From an uncultured Eubacterium sp. (GTDB taxonomy: Bacteria; Bacillota; Clostridia; Lachnospirales; Lachnospiraceae): 55,752 nucleotides of DNA. The notes beneath the pieces are model-generated. The model saw only the letters and a program-made list of their open reading frames with translations. It did not search any database and was not told where the DNA came from. The stretch covers positions 1 through 55,752 of the forward strand of contig CANDJC010000008.1 in the NCBI GenBank assembly GCA_947384955.1. The letters are read 5' to 3'. This document shows positions 25,285 to 34,456 of the stretch, one piece after another; position 1 is the stretch's first letter; each line of letters opens with the position of its first letter. The position numbers and the translations under genes were made by a program.

Positions 25285-26744
25285 TTCTCTTTGCTTTTCC
25301 TTACAGGTTTTATTATTTTTTCCGCTGCTGTACTTAAAAGTCCAATAAAGAAGTCATCATGTATCACTGCCAGCATGACACAGTAAACTGCTGCCCCCGA
25401 AATAACCATAACTGCAGTATTTAAAACAGACGGGTAAAAAAAGACGTTTTCCATGCGTATTACTCCAAGCATCGTCATCCCCGCAATCAGGTATTTAGGT
25501 ATATGCCTTACAATATCCCGGCAGCAAAGTTCATCTCTGACAATCATAATCTGACTGACAGCTATCACTGCCTCAGCTGCCACTGATGCAGCTGCCGCCC
25601 CTATCGAAAACATTTTCGGCACAAATAATATATTCAAAACCGCATTAACAGCTAAGCCTAAAAACACCGTAGCTGTAAACAGACTCTGCCTTTGTGTAGG
25701 TATAAAATACTGAACTCCTGTCACATTATTTACCCCAATCGCAAGAATCAGGAAAGCAAGAATTTTGATTAATACATTTACCTTTTCATATCCCTGTCCA
25801 AAAAACCACGGAACCAGATTATCTGATACCCCGGTCAGACCCAGGCATAATGGAATTCCCAAAAACCAGACAAATCTGTAACTTCTATACATATACTGCC
25901 TGATTCTTTCCGAATCGTTCTGCATAAAATAAAACCCTATTCTTGGAACCATAACGGTTCCAAGTGATGTAAGCAGTGTAAGGGTCATCTTTGAAATTTT
26001 TACAGCCTGTTCATAATATCCATTTTCAATTCCTGACGAATCTGCCATGCCAAGCATCGTTTTATCCAGCATTGTATAAATACTGACCGCAACAGTCGGT
26101 ACAAAAAGTGAAATAACAGATGCAAAATCATGAAAAGGCTTTATTCTTTTCCGCTCCGGTCTGTCTACATCATTCCATATAAACATCCATAATGATATAT
26201 TTCCAGCCGCCGGCAGCAGTGTTATGCCAAATGCATATAGAAGCATATCGTCACGGCTACGGACAAACATAAATATAAAAATAATTCCCGCAATTTTAAA
26301 TAAAGCATTTTTTCCTATTATTTTTGAAAAATCCTCAAGCCCCTGAAACAGCCATGTTACATCCAGCGCTGCAGCCACAATATTAAGAGCCATCATGATA
26401 CAAAGCTGACTGCCCTGTCTGATTACAATTGCATAATACATATAAAACAGCAGACACACCGATGAACAGATTATCCTTAATGCAATAAGATTCCAGAAAA
26501 TTTCAGTCCGCCTTTTTCTGTCATTCTGATAATAGGATATCTCCCTTGCTCCATAGGAACTGCTTCCTAATGCAGCAAACATTACAAAATAAGAGGCTAT
26601 CGCTGATTCATAACTTACTTTTCCTATATTACCAGCGCCAAGCACTCTGGAAATATATGGCGCTGTAATCACAGGAGTCATAATAACCAGTATCTGGTAT
26701 GCTGTGTTATAAATATAATTTTTTTGAATACTTGTATCAGACAT
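25281..26744 (-). CDS. Wzx-type polysaccharide flippase
   Basis: About 487 aa with 12-14 predicted membrane spans. It matches the polysaccharide transporter/MATE-like family: YNTAYQILVIMTPVITAPYISRVLG near the N-terminus is the family hallmark, followed by YSYESAIAS-like and SYGAREIS motifs. It would flip the undecaprenyl-linked repeat unit to the outer face of the membrane. I choose the ATG at 26744, which overlaps the end of the glycyl radical enzyme gene by 8 bp; the frame opens at 26765. With the Wzy-like protein at 35.7 kb it defines a Wzx/Wzy-dependent pathway. Confidence 0.9.
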   Translation of the reverse strand: MSDTSIQKNYIYNTAYQILVIMTPVITAPYISRVLGAGNIGKVSYESAIASYFVMFAALGSSSYGAREISYYQNDRKRRTEIFWNLIALRIICSSVCLLFYMYYAIVIRQGSQLCIMMALNIVAAALDVTWLFQGLEDFSKIIGKNALFKIAGIIFIFMFVRSRDDMLLYAFGITLLPAAGNISLWMFIWNDVDRPERKRIKPFHDFASVISLFVPTVAVSIYTMLDKTMLGMADSSGIENGYYEQAVKISKMTLTLLTSLGTVMVPRIGFYFMQNDSERIRQYMYRSYRFVWFLGIPLCLGLTGVSDNLVPWFFGQGYEKVNVLIKILAFLILAIGVNNVTGVQYFIPTQRQSLFTATVFLGLAVNAVLNILFVPKMFSIGAAAASVAAEAVIAVSQIMIVRDELCCRDIVRHIPKYLIAGMTMLGVIRMENVFFYPSVLNTAVMVISGAAVYCVMLAVIHDDFFIGLLSTAAEKIIKPVRKSKEK

Positions 26745-28761
26745 ATTGTTTCGCAGTTTTCTCACTTTCCATTGTTCTTTTTATCAGCATCTCCTTATAC
26801 TGTTTTGGCAAATCAGCAAAATATGCGCTGAATCCCCATACTCTTACAATCAGGTTCGGATACTTCTGTGGATGCCTGCTTGCTTCTATCAATTGTCTGC
26901 TGCCAGTAACATTTATCTGTATCTGAAATACTCCAGCTGCAAGACCAGTTTTAATGATTTTCTTAAATTTAGTAAAATTTTCTTCCAGAAATGCAGGCGA
27001 AATAATCAGGTCTGTAACATTTCCATTATGACAGAAACCGCTATAGTCCAGTGCCGCAGCAAAATTAAAAATCTGCGTATAAGGCATCCCTCTGCCAGAA
27101 GATATATGAACAGAAAGAGGACATTCCTTAAGCCTTCCATCCAGGGTTGCTCCGCATGCATACCCGGCTGTTACATAAGATGGTGAACTAAAACCGATTT
27201 TAACCCGGCCGCCATAACAGCTTCTATATTTTTTGCATATATCTGCTGCACACCGCATCAGATAGTTTACCAGCCAGACAGTCTCGGAACTATCTGTACC
27301 GAAAAAACGCTCTTCCTCTAATGCTTCCCTGATATCTCCGTATCCGGCAAAATTTAACTGAGCAGCTTCCTTTAATTGCTGTAATGAAAAATCTTTGCCT
27401 TCAAACACCAGTTTCTTAATATTCATCAAAGAATCAACTGCATTTGCAGTTCCGACAGCCAGGATACCATAATCATGGTAAACCGCTCCTCCTTCCGCCA
27501 TATCCTTTCCGCTTTCCGCACATCCTTCCGTAAAGAGCGTCATCAAAGGATTTTTTTCCCACCTGATTTTATCAATATTTGAAATCGCCCTTTCCGTTTC
27601 CTTCTGCAGCATATGGACAAATATGTTCAGAACCTCCTGAAAATTTCTGCATTCAGTAAAGGCTTCACTTGAATATGTTTCTACCATTGCGCGTGCAAAA
27701 TTAACATCCTCCATATTTCCTTTTCCCCAGGATTTTCCAAAAATCAGCGGCTCCCAGCATGAACTGGTAATGTAATTATATGCATCATCCTTCTTATAAC
27801 CGTAGTCCTGCAGGCAAGGCACGATCCTGTCATCATTTGCCAAAAGCGGACATCCAATCCCCGTTTGAATGGTCCTTAGTGATAACTCAAGCAAATCCTC
27901 AGGCATTTTAGCAGAGGTTCTTAAAACAATTTTAGGATCAGGAAGTAATTTATTTTTTAACACCTCTATAAACAGATAGGTCAGATTATTGCAAAAATAG
28001 CTTCCATCCGGTCTTGAGCCTCCTAAAATTATAATCTGCCCGGTATCTCCTTTAATCTGAGCACTCTTATATTCATAAAATCTATGAAGTTCATCATAAA
28101 AATCACTGATAACAGTAAACGATTCATCATTTATTTTACAAAAAACAGCATCATTCAAAATCCAGTCCAGCCTTCCGAGACCAACATGTCTGTGCCCCGT
28201 CTGCCAGAAAAGAGACGACCAGAACAGCACTCTCTGCAATGCCTCTTCTAATGTCCGTGCAGATGCATTCAGCATATTTAAAAAATAATTTCGGGATTTG
28301 ATTAACTGCGCATCCTCTCCGAATTGCTCAATATTTTCATCAATCCGGGATACAATCCTGCAAATATACTGCCGCACCATAGCAAGCAGCTTTCTGTCTG
28401 ACTGGTAAACAGAATTATTCCCCAAAGAATATTTGTTTTCAAGTTCGGCAAGAGAATTATGGATGATCAGGCTATAATCAGGTGAATGTGTGTCATTTAA
28501 TAATAAATGGGGATATCTGTACAGCCCTGTATCAATCCAATGCTGATATCTTTTTCCCCTTTTTATACTTATCCGGATACTGTTCAAAAGGCTTTCATAC
28601 TGAACCAGTATATTTTTATTAGAATAACACACTCTTTTTTGTGTTTTCTCGGATTCTGGCAGACATGTATATTTACTGCTCGCAAAATATCCTTTAGCAG
28701 CACATGTTTTCTGCCACATTCTGGAATTTCCTATCACATTTTTTACTTTGTTGATTATCAT
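26737..28761 (-). CDS. Glycyl radical enzyme of eliminase type in a glycan locus
   Basis: 674 aa. The glycyl radical motif is at the C-terminus (VRVWGFSAYF, G643). The active-site loop is SSCWEP, giving the thiyl C335 and E337. A C-x-E pair is the arrangement of dehydratase/lyase members (glycerol and diol dehydratases, choline lyase) and not of pyruvate formate-lyase, which has Cys-Cys. GIGCPLLANDD (301-311) and GATLDGRLK (537-545) are further family motifs. The protein is about 100-150 residues shorter than common members, mainly before the active site. An activase gene lies 2.6 kb downstream in the same transcription unit. Position in a glycan operon suggests it modifies a sugar or polyol precursor; the substrate is unknown. 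Confidence 0.92.
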   Translation of the reverse strand: MIINKVKNVIGNSRMWQKTCAAKGYFASSKYTCLPESEKTQKRVCYSNKNILVQYESLLNSIRISIKRGKRYQHWIDTGLYRYPHLLLNDTHSPDYSLIIHNSLAELENKYSLGNNSVYQSDRKLLAMVRQYICRIVSRIDENIEQFGEDAQLIKSRNYFLNMLNASARTLEEALQRVLFWSSLFWQTGHRHVGLGRLDWILNDAVFCKINDESFTVISDFYDELHRFYEYKSAQIKGDTGQIIILGGSRPDGSYFCNNLTYLFIEVLKNKLLPDPKIVLRTSAKMPEDLLELSLRTIQTGIGCPLLANDDRIVPCLQDYGYKKDDAYNYITSSCWEPLIFGKSWGKGNMEDVNFARAMVETYSSEAFTECRNFQEVLNIFVHMLQKETERAISNIDKIRWEKNPLMTLFTEGCAESGKDMAEGGAVYHDYGILAVGTANAVDSLMNIKKLVFEGKDFSLQQLKEAAQLNFAGYGDIREALEEERFFGTDSSETVWLVNYLMRCAADICKKYRSCYGGRVKIGFSSPSYVTAGYACGATLDGRLKECPLSVHISSGRGMPYTQIFNFAAALDYSGFCHNGNVTDLIISPAFLEENFTKFKKIIKTGLAAGVFQIQINVTGSRQLIEASRHPQKYPNLIVRVWGFSAYFADLPKQYKEMLIKRTMESEKTAKQYV

Positions 28762-28764
28762 TTT

Positions 28765-29352
28765 TTAACTTATTTCCGTTTCAGGAAATCCCCCTCCCGG
28801 AATCAGAGCACCGTTTTCCATCCGGTACCTCTTTCCGCAGCCTGTACATCTTAAACCTTCATCCAGCACCAGTCCGCATTCACATACCCATCCGGCCTGC
28901 CTTGCCGGAATACCCGCCATCAAGGCATGAGGCTTTACATCTTTTGTAACAACTGCTCCTGCGGCTATCATTGCAAATTCCCCAACCGTATGTCCGCACA
29001 CAATCGTACAGTTTGCCCCCAGTGACGCATCATGCTTAATCAGTGTTTTTTTATATTTATGCTTCTTCGGATATCTTGCCCTTGGCGTCAGATCATTCGT
29101 AAATACCGCAGACGGCCCGCAAAATACAAAGTCTTCTAATTCTACTCCTTCATAAACCGATACATTATTCTGTACCTTAACGCAATTGCCAAGCTTTACA
29201 TTATTTGAAATATTCACATTCTGTCCGAGAGAACAGTTTTCTCCTATCCTCGCTCCCGACTGAATATGAGAAAAATGCCAGATTTTAGTACCTGCTCCAA
29301 TCCAGACATTTTCATCAGCAATGCTTGTCGGATGCATATAAAATTCCTTCAT
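28765..29352 (-). CDS. Left-handed beta-helix N-acetyltransferase (WbpD-like)
   Basis: About 195 aa. Hexapeptide repeats (IGAGTKIWHFSHI, IGENCSLGQNVNIS, LGNCVKVQNNVSV) form the acyltransferase beta-helix, with the family motif VFTNDLTPRARYP and the end AGIPARQAGWVCECG. It closely resembles WbpD/WlbB, which acetylate the 3-amino group of UDP-GlcNAc(3NH2)A. A cysteine-rich tail (C-E-C and C-x-x-C) may bind a metal. Start at 29352 is supported by GGAGAAGG; the open frame extends to 29433 without support. Pathway role comes from the neighbouring WbpA/B-like genes. Confidence 0.88.
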   Translation of the reverse strand: MKEFYMHPTSIADENVWIGAGTKIWHFSHIQSGARIGENCSLGQNVNISNNVKLGNCVKVQNNVSVYEGVELEDFVFCGPSAVFTNDLTPRARYPKKHKYKKTLIKHDASLGANCTIVCGHTVGEFAMIAAGAVVTKDVKPHALMAGIPARQAGWVCECGLVLDEGLRCTGCGKRYRMENGALIPGGGFPETEIS

Positions 29353-29551
29353 TATATCCGCCTTCTCCACTCTTCTTATTTCTTTTGCCGGAATACCTGT
29401 CCAGCCTGGAAAGTTTTGCCGTATCCAGTTCATTTTCTTTTTTTATCCATAATATGCTATCTTTTCTGGGGCGGTTCAGACTGCTTGCTATTTCTTTTAC
29501 TGTAACAAATTTATCTGATGCATGATTATGCATAACCGTCCGCATAACTGG
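29353..29551 (-). other. Intergenic stretch with possible gene debris
   Basis: About 200 bp between the WbpD- and WbpB-like genes, unusually long for this operon. Two minus-strand frames look protein-like: FVTVKEIASSLNRPRKDS (about 29500-29450) and, in another frame nearer the WbpD start, GWTGIPAKEIRRVEKAD. Neither has a clear start with a ribosome binding site. I suspect remains of a lost gene but cannot name it. Confidence 0.3.
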
Positions 29552-30637
29552 CTACATATCCTTTCTTTTTCCAAACATATCTGCAAAATCCATCGTAGAA
29601 CATTCTTTCAGAGGCAGCCTCACGGTTCTTTTCTCTGCCGAAGACAGATATATTGCCAGTACCAGCTCCAGTGCCCGCTTTCCGGCTTCTGCATTCACGT
29701 ATGGTTCTCTGTCATTCTTTATCGCTTCTATCATATCCGCATATAACGGGCTGTGTCCGTAACCGTACACGTCCGGCGGATTCTCTGCATACTCCGCCAT
29801 GACTGCCTGCGGTTCATCCAGGGTATCGGCAAATCTCCACTCTTCTATTTTATTTACACTCTGCCCGCCTGCTTTGACTGTTCCTTTTTCGCCAAATAAA
29901 TAAAGCGTTTCCTCCAGATTTTGAGAAAATAAATTCGTAGTACCTTCTATGATTCCATATGTTCCATTTTTAAATTTCACCAGCGCCATTCCCAAATCTT
30001 CTGCTTCTATATAATCGTGCTTCATCCTGTCTGTTATTCCAGTTACTTCTTCTATCTCATCTCCAAGCATCCACCTTAAAAGATCTATGTTATGGATGCA
30101 CTGATTCATCAGCGCTCCCCCGTCCTGTTCCCATGTACCGCGCCATTTTGCTTTTGCATAATATGCATAATCACGGCACCAGCGAATATGCGCCGTTCCA
30201 TACAGCATTCTTCCAAATCTGTTTTTTTCTAAAGCATCCCTGATTTTCTGTATGGACTTATTAAAACGGTTCTGATGAGAAACACATACTTTTACTCCTT
30301 TTTTCGCAGCTGCCTGAATAATCATTTCTGCATCCGTAAGCGATAATGCAATTGGTTTTTCAATAATCAGACTGCATCCGGCACTGATACAGTCCAGTGC
30401 GATTGCTGCATGCTTACCAGACTCTGTAGCTATCGCTGCCAGATCTATTTTTTCCGCATCGAGCATTCTTCGATAATCTGTATACTGACGGACATTTTCC
30501 AGTCCGAACTTTCCCGCCTTATCCTGCATCTTTCGCTCATCTGTATCGCAGATTGCGGCAAATTCAAGATGATTCTTTTTTGCTGCTGCGATATGATTCG
30601 GTGAAATTCTCCCGCAGCCAATCAGAGCATACCTCAT
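29552..30637 (-). CDS. Gfo/Idh/MocA oxidoreductase (WbpB-like UDP-sugar 3-dehydrogenase)
   Basis: 361 aa. The N-terminal Rossmann fold begins YALIGCGRISPNHI, and the family's EKPIALS motif follows (E93-K94-P95). The C-terminal half has the alpha/beta substrate domain with GGALMNQCIHNID, holding the usual catalytic histidine region. WbpB-type enzymes oxidise C3 of UDP-GlcNAcA so that a DegT transaminase can add an amino group. WbpA-, WbpD- and WbpE-like genes are all in the locus, so this specific role is more likely than a generic one, but it is still context-based. Confidence 0.87.
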   Translation of the reverse strand: MRYALIGCGRISPNHIAAAKKNHLEFAAICDTDERKMQDKAGKFGLENVRQYTDYRRMLDAEKIDLAAIATESGKHAAIALDCISAGCSLIIEKPIALSLTDAEMIIQAAAKKGVKVCVSHQNRFNKSIQKIRDALEKNRFGRMLYGTAHIRWCRDYAYYAKAKWRGTWEQDGGALMNQCIHNIDLLRWMLGDEIEEVTGITDRMKHDYIEAEDLGMALVKFKNGTYGIIEGTTNLFSQNLEETLYLFGEKGTVKAGGQSVNKIEEWRFADTLDEPQAVMAEYAENPPDVYGYGHSPLYADMIEAIKNDREPYVNAEAGKRALELVLAIYLSSAEKRTVRLPLKECSTMDFADMFGKRKDM

Positions 30638-30652
30638 TTTCCGATTCCCTTC

Positions 30653-30835
30653 TTACAAATACTGCATAACTTCATATTCCTTTACAATAGATTCCATATC
30701 CGTAATATTAGATTTCATATGCCGATATCTATAAATATTTCCATGATTAATAAAGCGCAGTACACTTTCATGAATATCTGATTCCTTATCGTTATACCAA
30801 AAAATTTCTCATAATCTGTATATGTAAAATCCATC
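30653..30835 (-). pseudogene. Small frameshifted gene or remnant (about 60 aa)
   Basis: From ATG 30835 the frame reads MDFTYTDYEKFF, then meets a T6 run. One extra T would continue it as WYNDKESDIHESVLRF and on to TAA at 30653, ending KEYEVMQYL. As written, the frame after the T-run stops early. Both halves look like real protein. It may be a small gene broken by a 1-bp deletion, or the tail of a lost larger gene. I recognise no family. Confidence 0.45.
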
Positions 30836-30849
30836 ACATACCCTTTTCT

Positions 30850-32166
30850 TTATAAAACCTCTATATTATCACGATATATAAACGTACTCATAACATTCTT
30901 TGTATCAAAAATAATCTTCGCATTCTCCTGCACCATCTCATAATCTACGTTATGATGTGCTGCTGTAATCATCACCAGGTCAGCCCAGGATACCGCATCC
31001 GGCGTCAGTGCCTCTATACTCTGTGCACTCTGGCCATATATACCGGCAAACTCCCGCACCCAGGGGTCATAATATCTGACCTGTGCTCCTTCTGTGCGCA
31101 GTTCTTTCATAACACGAATCGCCGGTGATTCCCGGCAGTCATCTATATCATTTTTATATGCCACGCCGAGCATCAGCACTCTGGCTCCGTTTACTGCCTT
31201 TTTAAAGCGGTTTAATATATGCCTCACACGTTCCACACAGTATTCCGGCTGGCTGTCATTTATTACCATAGAATTTTCTATCAGAGTCGTGTGAAATCCA
31301 TATTCCCTCGCCTTCCATGTAAGATAATACGGATCTAACGGAATGCAGTGTCCCCCAAGCCCCGGACCTGGATAAAACGGCTGAAACCCATATGGCTTTG
31401 TTTTTGCTGCATCAATAACTTCCCACACGGAAATACCCATCCTGCTGCAGAGACGGGTAATTTCGTTAATCAGCCCTATATTTACATTCCGGTATGTATT
31501 TTCCAGTATCTTTTCCATTTCAGCCACGGCAGGCGATGACACCGTAAATACTTCTCCATCCAGTACAGCCCGGTACATCGCGCTGATAACCTGTGCGGCA
31601 TCCTTTCCAACAGCTCCTACCACCTTTGGAGTATTTTTCGTTTTATATATAAGGTTGCCAGGGTCAACACGTTCCGGACTGAAACCTAAATAAAAGTCCC
31701 GGCCGCATGTAAGACCGGAACCTTTTTCTAATATCGGTTTGATAAATTCTTCTGTAGTCCCTGGATAGGTCGTGGATTCTAATACCACCATTGTACCAGG
31801 CTTTAAATACTTCGAAACTGTTTTGGCAGAATCTCTTACATAACTGATATCCGGTTCCTGATGCAAATCCAGCGGAGTCGGAACACAGATTGCAATAAAA
31901 TCTGCTTCACTGATACGTGAAAAATCAGATGTCGCCTGCAGCATGCCGTTTTTCACTAATTCAGATAAATCACCGCCAGCAACATCCCCGATATAATTAA
32001 TCCCCTGATTCACTTTGTCTGTTTTTGATTTCTGAATGTCAAAGCCTATCGTTTTAAACCCGGCCTTTGCCTTTTCCACTGCCAGAGGAAGACCGACATA
32101 ACCTAGTCCGATTACTCCGGCAATAATACTTTTTTCTTTGATTTTTCTTAACAACTCTGTTTTCAT
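30850..32166 (-). CDS. UDP-N-acetyl-hexosamine 6-dehydrogenase (WbpA family)
   Basis: 438 aa. NAD-dependent oxidation of C6 of a UDP-N-acetylhexosamine to the uronic acid. The Rossmann start is AGVIGLGYVGLPLAVEKAKAG, the central helix carries KILENTYRNVNIGLINE, and the catalytic cysteine is in GLGGHCIPLDPYY. SPERVDPGN is typical of the UDP-GlcNAc/ManNAc dehydrogenase branch. The start at 32166 gives an ATG that overlaps the FkbM stop (TGATG), a translational coupling; the frame extends 15 bp further without need. It feeds the WbpB/E/D-like steps. Confidence 0.9.
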   Translation of the reverse strand: MKTELLRKIKEKSIIAGVIGLGYVGLPLAVEKAKAGFKTIGFDIQKSKTDKVNQGINYIGDVAGGDLSELVKNGMLQATSDFSRISEADFIAICVPTPLDLHQEPDISYVRDSAKTVSKYLKPGTMVVLESTTYPGTTEEFIKPILEKGSGLTCGRDFYLGFSPERVDPGNLIYKTKNTPKVVGAVGKDAAQVISAMYRAVLDGEVFTVSSPAVAEMEKILENTYRNVNIGLINEITRLCSRMGISVWEVIDAAKTKPYGFQPFYPGPGLGGHCIPLDPYYLTWKAREYGFHTTLIENSMVINDSQPEYCVERVRHILNRFKKAVNGARVLMLGVAYKNDIDDCRESPAIRVMKELRTEGAQVRYYDPWVREFAGIYGQSAQSIEALTPDAVSWADLVMITAAHHNVDYEMVQENAKIIFDTKNVMSTFIYRDNIEVL

Positions 32167-33011
32167 CAGTCTGACTCCCAATATCCTAATAAAATATCTG
32201 GTAAACTGCTGTTATTTTTTTCATCTAAATGCGTCGGAAAGAAGCGGCCTGATTTTTCAAATTTTCTTCCATTCCGGTTAACATACGTAACCTCTAATAC
32301 ATTCGGAATGTTTCTGTCCTGAAACGGAATTGAAAAACTGCCGTTTGAACCATGAACATGCACCAGCTGATGATTTTTATTCAGATTTATCAGCGAGTTC
32401 AGTATTTTCTCACTCTTATTAAAATCTAACAGGCCATGCAGTTCCATTACAATCTGATCAAACTGGTTCAAAATTCCGGCATCTATTGACGATAAAACAT
32501 CCCATTCTGCCCCTTCTACATCCATTTTTAACAGCATATTCCTTTCACTGGAATGGCCGTTTGATTTTAATAATTCCTTCAGGGTTTTCAAATCTTTCCT
32601 TTCACAGCCTTCTTTGCATATTCCAGTCTTTTTCCATATAAAATTTTTGTTATATGATGGCAGCTTTTGGATTGTGTGGTCATACATATACACTTTGATG
32701 CCTTGTTTCTTCGCAAAAAAAGAATCCCAGGATACATCATCACAGATACCAAAGCTATATGCTGTTTTTTTACCTGAAAAATCATTCAGCATGACATAAC
32801 CGCCGTCATAATGCCGGCCTGCCCGGATATACCCCCCCCCGGTCACATTTTTGATTTCAAGTAACGTTATTAACTTCGACAGATAACTTTTTATATCATC
32901 ATTGCGAAGCAGCGGTCTGTATTCCGCACGAATACGCCCTAAATTGACGCTATATCTTATATCCCTGAATGTATGCCATATTTCTTTCACAATAAACACG
33001 AAATTTCCCAT
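32166..33011 (-). CDS. FkbM-family methyltransferase with in-frame poly-G tract
   Basis: 281 aa. FkbM-type SAM methyltransferase: GRHYDGGYVMLND and AYSFGICDDVSWD near the SAM site, then LLKMDVEGAEWDVL, the family's acidic signature. Such enzymes O-methylate sugars in surface glycans. Codons 58-60 are a run of nine G (32840-32832) that reads Gly-Gly-Gly-Tyr and leaves the gene in frame. Gain or loss of one or two G would truncate the protein at about residue 60, before all catalytic motifs. It therefore seems ON in this DNA and switchable. Confidence 0.87.
   Translation of the reverse strand: MGNFVFIVKEIWHTFRDIRYSVNLGRIRAEYRPLLRNDDIKSYLSKLITLLEIKNVTGGGYIRAGRHYDGGYVMLNDFSGKKTAYSFGICDDVSWDSFFAKKQGIKVYMYDHTIQKLPSYNKNFIWKKTGICKEGCERKDLKTLKELLKSNGHSSERNMLLKMDVEGAEWDVLSSIDAGILNQFDQIVMELHGLLDFNKSEKILNSLINLNKNHQLVHVHGSNGSFSIPFQDRNIPNVLEVTYVNRNGRKFEKSGRFFPTHLDEKNNSSLPDILLGYWESD
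32832..32840 (-). repeat. Poly-G tract (G9) in FkbM methyltransferase gene, in frame
   Basis: Nine G on the coding strand, followed by TAT, encoding GGGY at residues 58-61. It lies upstream of the catalytic motifs, so length changes would silence the gene. Confidence 0.85.
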
Positions 33012-33052
33012 TTGATACCTCCGTCATATCCGTTTTACACAATTTTTCAGCA

Positions 33053-34426
33053 TTATATGCCGGCACAATTACAGATATCTCTTTCATGCATTTCATCCTT
33101 ATTTAAATGTCTTTGAATCACCGCATCCATCTTTTTTGCAATTTCTGCATAAGAATACTGTAAAACATACGATTCATCTCTTGTAACCGATGTATATCCC
33201 TGTGCTTTCCACTCTTCATATTTTTGCAAAATATATGATTTTAAATAAGGAAATGTCTCAGAATCCCTGCATGTTTCATAACAGCATCCGCCCAGCTGAT
33301 TCATATGCCTGCTCGGATAGCTATACGCCACATCACCTGAAAGTGTGTAGATAACCGGCTTTTTCATCATCATGTATTCATACATTTTTCCGGTCCAGTC
33401 TATTTTCTGATATCTGGTGTTACGGCTCATCTGCAAAAGAATTGCGGCACTGCGCTGTTTTTCCAAGACAGCAGACCGGCTGACAAGCCCGTGGTCATGA
33501 AATATCTCAGATACACCTTCTTCTGCAGCCTGTTTTTCTGCCATAAAACCTCCTTCGCCGAAAAAATCAATCGAAATATCATTTCTGTCTAATCTATTTT
33601 CAGCTGTAAGCTCACGAATGGCTCTGCATACTGGTTTCATATTGTTCGCCGGATACATGGTACCTGTGTATACAATACAAAACCGGTCTGATTTCAGCGG
33701 CGGAAGGCATTCCTCGAAATCATACCCGTTTGTAATCGTTTCTCTGGGCACATAAGACGGCGTATTTGTTTTCATTCTGCTGCTGGCCCGTAATATTACA
33801 TCTGCGTTTTTACAGTATTTATAAAGGTTCCTTTTATGTCTTTGATAAGATAAAGGTGTGTCTTCTTCACAGGCATACGGATCACGGAAATCTGCAATCC
33901 AGACAATCTTCGGATTTTCTTTTTTTAATCTGCCAGCTGCTATACTGCTCCAGAAAGGCCCATTGCTGGAAATAATGACATCATACGCCTGCAAATTCAT
34001 TGTTTTACAAAAGTTTACAATATTTTGTGCCCACAGCATGTCCAGAATATCTAATGCAAAAATATAAAATTCTTTTTTCATCTTTTTAGCAAGCGTTACT
34101 GGTCTTTCGTGAATTACCTCTGTTGACGGGCCTCCGTATTTTCTGCTTCTTTGAAATCTTTTTCTTAATGTATAATACAGCTTTAGCAATAAATTCAGCC
34201 TGACTTCGTAACAATGGCTGATATATTTCAAATCTCTTTCAAGCAGTTCATCTTTTTTACTAAGATGAATTAAACTGTTTTTATCATAAAAATTTCTGGT
34301 TTCCGTCAGCAGACTGATATCATAGCCGCCCAGCTTCGTTAAATATTTTGCTATTTTAGTCCACCTGACAGAGCCTATTCCCTGCTGGGGTGCAAAATAT
34401 TTAGCCAAAATCAATACTTTATACAT
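33053..34426 (-). CDS. Glycosyltransferase family 4-like
   Basis: 457 aa, soluble GT-B. The N-terminal domain starts KVLILAKYFAPQQGIGSVRW, the common opening of exopolysaccharide GT4 enzymes. The donor half includes FCIVYTGTMYPANNMKPVC and, near the C-terminus, GKMYEYMMMKKPVIY, which aligns with the family's nucleotide-sugar E-x7-E region in part. The N-terminal acceptor half is longer than usual, with a Lys/Arg-rich patch that may contact the membrane. Transfers an unknown sugar in repeat-unit assembly. Confidence 0.85.
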   Translation of the reverse strand: MYKVLILAKYFAPQQGIGSVRWTKIAKYLTKLGGYDISLLTETRNFYDKNSLIHLSKKDELLERDLKYISHCYEVRLNLLLKLYYTLRKRFQRSRKYGGPSTEVIHERPVTLAKKMKKEFYIFALDILDMLWAQNIVNFCKTMNLQAYDVIISSNGPFWSSIAAGRLKKENPKIVWIADFRDPYACEEDTPLSYQRHKRNLYKYCKNADVILRASSRMKTNTPSYVPRETITNGYDFEECLPPLKSDRFCIVYTGTMYPANNMKPVCRAIRELTAENRLDRNDISIDFFGEGGFMAEKQAAEEGVSEIFHDHGLVSRSAVLEKQRSAAILLQMSRNTRYQKIDWTGKMYEYMMMKKPVIYTLSGDVAYSYPSRHMNQLGGCCYETCRDSETFPYLKSYILQKYEEWKAQGYTSVTRDESYVLQYSYAEIAKKMDAVIQRHLNKDEMHERDICNCAGI

Positions 34427-34456
34427 GCATCATCCGCCTCCTTAAAAACGCATGTT

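Noticed and set aside
24130-28761. Glycyl radical enzyme as pyruvate formate-lyase
   Set aside because: The active site is C-x-E, not Cys-Cys, and the gene lies away from central metabolism in a glycan operon.
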